Shown one piece after another: positions 56,570 to 64,000 of a stretch of 64,000 nucleotides of DNA. Under the pieces are notes generated by a model. The model was not told the origin of the DNA. It did no database searches and saw only the letters and a program-made list of their open reading frames with translations. A program made the translations under genes and the position numbers. Origin of the DNA: Sabellastarte sp. h YS-2021 (taxonomy: Eukaryota > Annelida > Polychaeta > Sabellida > Sabellidae); contig OZ024936.1 in assembly GCA_964017235.1 (NCBI GenBank), positions 93,098,537 to 93,162,536 of the forward strand, in the 5' to 3' direction. Each line of letters opens with the position of its first letter. The stretch's first letter is position 1.

Positions 56570-56606
56570 CAGATCTTATATTATCATTTTAGTGTTTTAA
56601 GTTATA

Positions 56607-57826
56607 ATGCCGGCAACGAGAAAGAAATCACCTGCTACAACTAGCAAGAGGAAGGCACTGTCGTCTACCAAAGCACGAACTGGAGTCGGCAAACCTACAA
56701 AGAAGGGGAAAGCAACGTCAGCAAACGACAGATCGTACTTACAGCAATCTCATCCATCTACACACGAAGTACTGTTAACAACATGACTACACACAATTCC
56801 TCACAGTTGGGAATTTCGGCGTCATCTGGGCAAGTAATCATTGAAATGTTGCAGAAGCTTGACGCTTCCAACCAAGCTTTAGCGAAAAGAATAGACCATA
56901 TTGAGCGTCAGGGTAGTTTTAGCTCTACTCCCATGACATCCCCAACATCTCAGCATCCCCTGGCCACCCGTCTTATAGACATAGATAGGACCCAGGCGAA
57001 TGCATCCACCACTCAACTGCCAACTGGCATACGGTCACAGCTAGCTGGCACGAATAGTACAACCGTTCCACTGACACAACCTACTTCCTCTTCAACCAGG
57101 GTTCAAACTCAGATCTCTCACGATGGGATAGCACCTAAGCCTGAAGTTATGAGGTCCACACCATCAATTTCGACAGCTGTGTCTCAATTGCTGGCCAGAT
57201 ATGAGGAACAGGCAGACTAGGAGGCCCTGCCAGGTAAGACCTACAGTTATAAGAAAAGGTCTGGTTGTTACAATGTCACAGACACATCCACGGTTGGCCC
57301 CCAGTACAGGTGGCCCAATGAGGGGCTGGTGTCGAACTCTCATACTAAAAAGCCTGCATACGATGAACTAAGCTTGGCCCAAAGGATTTCAGGGCAATTA
57401 AATAATATTCTGTTGGTGGAAGATAATTCCATGCTGAGAAGCATGCTAACTCAGGTCTCAATGGCGATGCGAGATGCAGTATCCTTACCTCGGAGAGCAG
57501 TAAGGTCGGCATGGGCAGCATCGATGACAGACGTCGAGGAAGGAAGGCTAAATTGGGCAGATTCATTACAGTGGTCGCTTAATAGGATTAGCAACTCACA
57601 GCTGGCAGTGTTGAACTCCAACAGTGCTGGGCACAATGGGCAGAAGTAAAAAATTTGCAAGTTTTATAATGAAGGAAATTGTTCCAATGAAAACCATCAA
57701 GGGATTTACAAGCATTACTGTATGAATTGCTACAAACAAGGACGATCTTTGATGCATCCGGAGATCAGATGCTCATCACGTAACTCTAACCGTAACCAGG
57801 ACCAGGGATCAGCTATGGCCAAATAG
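56607..57826 (+). pseudogene. Ngaro-3 gag-like gene with zinc finger
   Basis: A 59-codon Lys/Arg-rich frame (56,607-56,786, MPATRKKSPATTSKRK) ends at a TGA that overlaps the next ATG (ATGA, 56,783-56,786). From 56,783 one frame runs through to the RT, with in-frame stops at 57,218 (TAG), 57,647 (TAA) and 57,824 (TAG). The middle part has YRWPNEGL and SGQLNNILLVEDNSM, and the end holds C-x7-C-x12-C-x2-C-x8-H-x4-C, as in Ngaro-2. The Lys-rich lead and the main frame were probably one protein, separated by a frameshift, or the overlap allows reinitiation. Confidence 0.75.
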
Positions 57827-57841
57827 GAAAGATCCAGCCCC

Positions 57842-59905
57842 TTGGACCACACTCGGGACACTTCTGGACTGTGTAACATTCAAAAACCTGTAAATAGAGA
57901 CAATTGTAAATTAGACAATAATTGTAAATATCAACTGAAATACACAAATAGCTTATTTGAAGAAATACCATTTGACAATATGCAACTTTATAGCTGTAAT
58001 GATAATTATTTTGATATTAATTATGGTACTGATATTGTAGCATGTGTTGGTGGTAGCTGTGATTTAATGAACAGTAACCTGAATGTTTTTGCAAGTTTAT
58101 ATGATAATGAAGCTTGCAGTTATTCTAGGACTATAGATGCTGTTAACCAGTATACCTATAACAATGACAATGGTTATGATGAATTTACACACATGCTTAA
58201 TGGAATGCCAGATCAATTGTATGATAATAAGGGACGTTATGTATATATACTGTTAACTGATTGGGCAGCTGAGTATAGTCTCACTCCTGAAACAAATATT
58301 GACCATATGAAAGGGTCTTTATTCACAATAAGTAGGATCCAGACAATATTAATTAATGGAGAGTATGGGGTTGATTTACTGTACATTCACAGCAATGATG
58401 ATCAAAGCATATCAGGTTATTATCAATTATTGATGGATAATCGGGTCAGATTATATCACACCCTGTACTCAGCTGACCCACCTGATGGTTATATACAAAT
58501 GTTGTGGACTGTCAACTGCCACAGATATGCTGTGCAGTTGGCAGAAGACGATATATATAGGAATGACTACAATGAACCAAATTCGACCTATGATAATTAC
58601 TGCAAGGATACGCGCTCGTGGCAATATTATAATTGTAGCTACGAAACGTACATGGAGAATATCATTGATTCACTGATTGACAACGACGAACAAGAAAGTA
58701 CTGCTGGTACACAATGCATCTTCAAGGATGCTCAAGATACTGACGATTCGTACATATTTGCTGATGACATTCAACAGAATGTTCCTGTAACTTCGGAAAT
58801 AAATATTGCTGATTCGGATATGGTACACATGTCGGTAACACCTAGAGATTTCCATTATCCGAACAAAAATGTCGGTTATTTGGCACAAAGTGATGAAACC
58901 TTTTCATTTGTAGGTCCTGATAAACAACCAATTAGGTTGAATTCGATTGATCAGTTGATTCAAGTGGCGAATTTGATTAGAGACTTGGGTCTTCCCAACT
59001 ATAAAGCTGTTAGAATACCTATTGAATCGGATCTGAATGTTAAGGCATGGGAGAGACACCTTTGTGAATATGCGGATAAAAGGATACTCCAGTATATAAA
59101 ATTCGGTTTCCCATTATGCTTACATAATCCACAGGAATTAAATAATACTGAAGTTTCTAATCATTTCTCGGCTTGCCAGTACCCATGTCAAGTACAGGAA
59201 TACATTGACAAAGAAATTAAATTGGGTGCACTCTTAGGCCCTGTAAAGGAAATGGACCATGAACAATTCCATTGTTCCCCATTATTAACCAGGCCAAAAG
59301 ACTTTGATAAAAGGCGGGTTATATTAAATCTGTCACACCCTCATGGCAATTCAGTGAATAGCCACGTTGATAAAACATTGTTTGATGGCTCACCCTTTAT
59401 ATTAAAGTTTCCTACAGTAGACGATATTGCAAGTGACATAATAGAATGCACTGATGACCCCGTTCTTTTCAAGGTGGACGTAGCTCGTGCATTCAGGAAT
59501 CTAAGAGTAGATCCTGCTGACAGCCTTAAGCTGGGTATTAAATGGCAAAACAATTTTTACATTGATGAAAACTGTACTTTCAAGGAGGAAATACCAATCT
59601 CTCCTGGGGAAATTATTATATATTCAAAATGTGTGAAACCTGCAAGAGTGTTCATCAACAGAATTTTGGCAATATTCAGAAACAATTCACATGCTCGTAC
59701 CATCCCCCTTTCAATAGCTTTTCATAGAGACATTCAATGGTTTCTCAGGTTTCTCCCTCTGTATAATGGCATCTCATACATAGCTAAGGAGCCCATTGAT
59801 AACCACCAATCTTTATATCTGGATGCATGTTTGACGGGTATGGGGCTGTATGGAGGGATAGAGTTTATGCTACACCCATACATAACTGTGGGGATCTTGA
59901 GCTAA
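57842..59905 (+). pseudogene. Ngaro-3 RT ORF lacking the catalytic YxDD region
   Basis: A 687-codon open frame. Residues 1-380 are the acidic, Tyr/Asn-rich region shared with Ngaro-2, of unknown function. The RT begins near residue 385 with GLPNYKAVRIPIES, LLTRPKDFDKRRVILNLSHP and DPVLFKVDVARAFRNLRVDP (first catalytic Asp). At about 59,560 the frame passes directly from WQNNFYID to ENCTFKEE and then to the thumb (SKCVKPARVFINRILAIF). The F-G...YIDD block present in Ngaro-2 is missing: roughly 330-360 bp are deleted, in frame. The enzyme cannot be active. The frame ends in the RNase H start, where one base is missing from a G run (about 59,840). Confidence 0.85.
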
Positions 59906-60267
59906 AAATCATTAATTTGGAAATGCTGAACATAGTTATTGCTTTGAGGACATGGGGAACTTGGTGGAGTCACTCGAATATCAAGATATTTTGTGATAAC
60001 TTGGGTGTGGTCCAAGTGGTTAGGACTGGCAAAACTAGAGACCCCTTTCTTAGTCTCTGCATCAGAAATATTTGGCTATTGACTGCTTTGTTGGACATAC
60101 AATTGGATATCTTTCATATTGCAGGCGTTCACAATGTTATTGCGGACACATTGTCCAGAATTTATTCAGATAAACCAGTTAACCCTGACTTAATTGACAC
60201 ACTTAGGAGTGAATATGTCTGGCACAATATACCTAGTCATTATTTTGACCTCACTGTGGAATTGTAA
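59800..60267 (+). pseudogene. Ngaro-3 RNase H, offset by a one-base frameshift
   Basis: The first acidic block YLDACLTGMG lies in the RT frame. After the G run at 59,838-59,845 the next frame carries on with AVWRDRVYATPIHN, IKIFCDNLGVVQVVRTGKTR, IRNIWLLTALLDIQLDIFHI and NVIADTLSRIYSD. All RNase H blocks seen in Ngaro-2 are present. It ends with a TAA at 60,265-60,267, just before the YR frame. Confidence 0.8.
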
Positions 60268-60275
60268 TTTCAGGT

Positions 60276-61253
60276 TTGAACCTACCTTCTTCAGCTTTGC
60301 TCTACTCTGCTCTCCAGAGGACCAAGACAGCATATAGACCTTCTACCAAGAATGCACATCTTACTCATCTACGTACCTACTTCTCATTTGTCATATTTAT
60401 GCAGTTACCACCAGAACCATCAGTTCATTCACTCCTGGCTTTCTTGGAGTACCTTCATACTAATTCTATTTCTCACAAGGTCATACTGAATTATTTGTCG
60501 TCTTTGAAAAAAACATCTATCAAATACTCATGGAATCCTTCTCCTTTCTCTCATAGATTGATTACTGAATATCTCAGGAGCATTTCAATCAATTCTAGAT
60601 TTTGCCCTACACATAGGGGCATTTTTGACCTTTCAACACTAGCATTGATCTCTAGAACTTGTGACATACTAGAAGATCTGATACTGTTTAGATCCATATT
60701 CCTCTTGGCATTCTTTGCATTCTTATGTATGTCCAACATAGCACCTCATTCAAGGTTCAAATTTGACAAGAATAGGCATATTCTCAGGCAGGACATTATA
60801 TTTGCTCAGCCAGGCGCCCATATCTTGCTGAAATGGACCAAGACCCTTCAGCAAAGTAATGCTCATCATTTTGTCCAAATTCCTGTTCTTAGTAACTCAG
60901 TAATCTGTCCTGTTAGGGCACTGACTGCTCTTCTGGCATCTAGAAATACCCCTCCTGATTCCCCTTTGTTTGCACACATCAATCCACCCCACCTGCCAGT
61001 TATAGATATAACTATCAGGGATGCGCTTCGGAAAATTTTGGATCACATTGGCATACCCTCTCTTGGTCATGTATTTCATACCTTCAGGCGTTCTGGAGCT
61101 ACTTTGGAATATGACAACAATGTTCAGCTGCAGCATATTATGGCACATGGCCTTTGGAGAAGTTCAGCTGTATGGACATACCTCCAGAATGCCTCCTTGG
61201 CTCCTTCCATCATTCCAGCTACTTTTGCATCTGTCATCCCTCAACATCTCTAG
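60276..61253 (+). pseudogene. Ngaro-3 tyrosine recombinase with lost catalytic Arg
   Basis: The YR frame is open for 325 codons but has no ATG at its start (it opens near a TTG at 60,276, nine bases after the RNase H stop), so it needs frameshifting, splicing or an upstream start. The SAM-like domain covers residues about 1-105 (RPSTKNAHLTHLRTYFSF, LLAFLEYLHTN). The first catalytic block reads FAFLCMSNIAP: Cys151 replaces the Arg seen in Ngaro-1, with codon TGT consistent with CpG decay of CGT. The others are kept: H268-x-x-R271 in HTFRRSGAT, His291 in MAHGLW and the nucleophile Tyr302 in VWTYLQ. It would be inactive for strand cleavage. Confidence 0.85.
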
Positions 61254-61261
61254 TTTGGGTT

Positions 61262-61425
61262 TGGGCTTTTAAATTTCCAAATAATTTGAATATTTTAAAG
61301 ATTTTAAATTGTACCATATGTAACTTTACTAACGTGTAAATAAATTATCTCAAAGCTGACATTGACCTTTGACCTTCCACTTGACCTCAGGTCAGTCACA
61401 GTATACATGGTTCACAGAAACTGTG
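61262..61425 (+). repeat. Ngaro-3 split direct repeat B1
   Basis: Begins TGGGCTTTTAAATTTCC and ends TTCACAGAAACTGTG. It follows the YR stop by eight bases. Confidence 0.95.
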
Positions 61426-61613
61426 TATAGCACGGCCTGTTAGGGGCCTGCTAATTCAGTTTCTAACAACCTTAAGCTTGTAGGTCTACTAATGATCAAA
61501 CCTGTTAATTACTTGGTAACCAATCACATGTACCAAGCGATCTGTGGTAGTTAGGGTTCATATGGGACTGGCATTTTGAATTCCAAACTTGAAGGGTAAA
61601 CAAGCAATCTGGA
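61422..61613 (+). repeat. Ngaro-3 split direct repeat A2
   Basis: Near-identical to A1 (about five differences in 192 bp). Overlaps the end of B1 by TGTG. Confidence 0.95.
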
Positions 61614-61961
61614 AAATTTCCCTCCTTCCCTCTCTGGTACATTAGAGCAATAATTGCTATGTAACAATTGACATACATAGCTTTTAAGGCGGTTCCAGGC
61701 TGACCCTGGAAGACCCCCTCTCGAACTGGTGTAGCATGATACAGAATGCAGTAAATTCAAGGCAGGGCCAGGCAGTTCCCTGGTAGCCACCTACCAACTA
61801 CGACCTCTCCCTATGGAGTGAACACAAGCTGAGATTAGTACGACTTAATCTCCCCTCTCGATTGTGTCAGAGTTGCTATTCCAATTATGTACTTATTTTA
61901 TGTACAATTATGCACGAGTTGCTGTGATGCACAAGATGCTGTGATATTTATTGTGATGTAA
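61614..61961 (+). other. Ngaro-3 spacer between A2 and B2
   Basis: A 348-bp non-coding part of the element with two imperfect copies of a CAGG..CCTGG(T/A)A-type inverted word (61,690-61,720 and 61,765-61,790). The relic at 48.8 kb matches this part. Confidence 0.7.
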
Positions 61962-62125
61962 TGGGCTTTTAAATTTCCAAATAATTTGAAAATTTTAAAG
62001 ATTTTAAATTGTACCATATGTAACTTTACTAACGTGTAAATAAATTATCTCAAAGCTGACATTGACCTTTGACCTTCCACTTGACCTCAGGTCAGTCACA
62101 GTATACATGGTTCACAGAAACTGTG
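61962..62125 (+). repeat. Ngaro-3 split direct repeat B2 (3' terminus)
   Basis: Same sequence as B1 (one or two differences). After its final CTGTG the unrelated flank GATAGCAACACAG begins. Confidence 0.95.
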
Positions 62126-64000
62126 GATAGCAACACAGTTCATTTGGACTTGAAATGTCAAAAAGGGGTTGCTGTGTTTTCTTTTCAAATATTTATCAGA
62201 CAAAAACCTTTTGATGGTTGAGAAAAGGAATTCAACACAAAATCATACACAGTTTTAGGCCTGTTAAGAAAAACTCAGTGGAAACGAATTTTCCATATCT
62301 TTTATTAATCCTCAACACAGTACATAATTCTACATTCAAGACTAAATAGCCATACATTTTACTTAATAAATTGCCTTTTTAATTCACAAAATACAATCAG
62401 ACAGTAGCAAACACAGAGCCACACATACACACACCCAGACGTCTGAATCAAGTACCGTTCGCCCAGGGGCAAAGACTTTTAAATAAGAAACCCAGCTTGG
62501 CTTTACATTATTTTATTCCACTACAGTGTTTTATAGCTACATGATAACATAATGTATTCATTTATGGAACAATAATTTTTGAATGTGAATGCAAAATCTC
62601 AAACCCAAACCCTTTGCTGTAATAATTTATTTAACCTGAACTCTTATGCAAGCTGACCCTAATGGGCTTAATTGTTGTGGGCCATAAGCAGAAGCCAAAT
62701 AATTCATTTTGAAACACTGGCCCACTGGGCTTAAATTTTGAGGGTAACAAACCCAGAACCAAGGGAATGTAGATCTATATGACAAACCAACAATATAAAA
62801 AACAGCAAAGAGTGAGGTATATACAGCACAGGCCGTAAAAGGGGAATAATTTGGAAATTTCGAAGGGGATATATCCCGGAGGTCAAAAGTTAAAAATTAA
62901 GGAAAATGTAAAGCTTGTAGGGTAAAAATGCAAAAAGGGGGTGTTATTTGAAATTAAGATCCACCAAGATGAAATGAAAACCCAATGATAGAGAGAGATT
63001 AAAAAGAGGTCATATAAAATGTCAAACTGACAAAATTCTGCGGCATATAGCACCGCCCAAGTTAAAATAATAAAACCACTAAAATACTCAGTCAAGGTCA
63101 TGTGTCCATCACTGCACACCAGCCATGTAACCATTTTGCATATAATGTTCATTCGCCAAGGTCAAGATAAGGCCAGATAATTCTGTGTGACATTCCTATA
63201 GAGGTCAGAAACAATGTTTGAAGCCAAGCAATTGCAATCATAAGTTCACAACGTGTTGTATGCTACAAGAAGATAGTAACAACATGTTTAATTCTGACAT
63301 TTTGCTTTCAATTCAAGGACTATATACCAGCAATCTATCTAGCTCAATGATTAACCCCCTACATGGCTGAGCAATACAGCCCCCTTACTAAAAAACAAAA
63401 CATGGAGATAGCATAGCAATCATAAAGCCCTAGAGTCTGGTTATGATATCACATGTCAAATGTATCATCATTTTAATATATTATATATCATATCAGGATC
63501 AACAGAACTAGATAACTTTCATAGCAAGCTATTCCAAGCACAGGGCTGGCAACCTGGAACACCTCCAGGACCTGGCAACCAGCAACACTCTGATTCAGAT
63601 GATCACATGTGAATTCTGGTGATATAGTTTATTTTCTCAATATTATTTCCAACTCCTGGTCGAAGATTTCACACACAACCATAATGTTGTTCAATCTAGG
63701 TCACAGTAACATATATCCATCCACACCTCAAATGGAGCCAACATACAACTAAAAACTAATATTAGAAACAACATAACATGATATTTATGACAAATTACAT
63801 TATTTCAAGAAACAACAGATAGCTCTTCCATTGTAATCAAATGGGTGGGTAAGGGAGGGAAGTTTTGACGTTGACTGTCTGCAGCCCAGAGTTAAAATGA
63901 CCCAGGCTGGTCAGTTTCGTGGTCAGCATTATAAACTGACCAATGAAATGTTATGTAAAAATACACGAATAATTGAATATTGTATATCAAAGTTCCTGTG
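62126..64000. other. Non-coding stretch, nothing recognised
   Basis: AT-rich DNA up to the window edge. The longest ORF (62,883-63,152, -) is a hydrophobic stretch without recognisable features. No repeat is paired within the window. Confidence 0.4.

Larger units (their letters stand above)
56378..62125 (+). mobile_element. Ngaro-type YR retrotransposon, copy 3, complete ends
   Basis: Full split direct repeats: A1 56,378-56,569; B1 61,262-61,425; A2 61,422-61,613; B2 61,962-62,125. A1 and A2 (192 bp each) differ at about five positions, B1 and B2 at about one or two, so the insertion is young. Between A1 and B1 lie gag, RT, RNase H and YR on +. The B1/A2 junction shares TGTG, and both outer ends also carry GTG, as expected for integration of a circle by a tyrosine recombinase without target duplication. 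The copy is disabled: stops in gag, deletion of the RT catalytic motif, a frameshift in RNase H and loss of the first YR Arg. Confidence 0.9.

Noticed and set aside
62830-62870. Possible Ngaro A-repeat start (CAGCACAGGCCGTAAAAGGG)
   Set aside because: Only weak similarity over about 30 bp, with no further match downstream.
62883-63152. Hydrophobic 89-codon ORF on -
   Set aside because: No motif or context; consistent with AT-rich random sequence.

Overview
The window is a piece of a multicellular animal genome. It is AT-rich, its one credible host gene has introns with GT/AG borders, and almost everything else is eukaryotic transposable elements. The mix of DIRS-type and Ngaro-type tyrosine-recombinase (YR) retrotransposons, tRNA-derived SINEs, a CR1/L2-type LINE carrying a 2A-like motif, and PIF/Harbinger elements fits a marine invertebrate, most likely a lophotrochozoan such as a mollusc. 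The taxon is inferred. No prokaryotic operon, rRNA gene or convincing functional tRNA gene is present.

Layout. 1-3.7 kb: decayed Ty3/gypsy pol cut by a SINE. 4.4-6.1 kb: 147-bp tandem repeat. 8.0-8.15 kb: 37-bp minisatellite. 8.6-12.65 kb: rearranged DIRS pieces (YR on +, gag on -), with the gag split by a 1,925-bp transposon inserted at TTAA. 13.0-18.7 kb: a complete but decayed DIRS element on -, with both inverted terminal repeats and an internal complementary region. 18.7-25.3 kb: non-coding DNA with SINEs and a TTAA MITE. 25.3-32.8 kb: Ngaro-1 (+), with split direct repeats A1...B1-A2-B2 and a nest of younger elements inside B1 (a TA-target transposon holding a SINE and a Harbinger MITE). 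33.9-34.5 kb: Harbinger transposase remnant. 35.8-39.0 kb: near-complete LINE with two in-frame TGA codons. 41.2-46.8 kb: a SINE, then Ngaro-2 (-). 46.8-52.6 kb: mostly non-coding, with a Ngaro relic and a MITE-in-MITE nest. 52.6-55.7 kb: the host gene. 56.4-62.1 kb: Ngaro-3 (+), young by its repeats. 62.1-64 kb: nothing recognised.

The host gene has four exons whose splice phases all agree. It encodes a 341-residue type I membrane protein: signal peptide, a Cys-rich SUEL-like lectin domain, a Thr-rich stalk, one membrane helix, and a tail ending in two ITIM-like tyrosine motifs. It looks like an inhibitory or signalling lectin-type receptor.

The transposons record a layered history. DIRS and Ngaro elements served as targets for TTAA, TA and CAG-target DNA transposons and for SINEs. 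Several insertions can be resolved to the base by their target duplications, and related copies inside the window serve as approximate empty sites.
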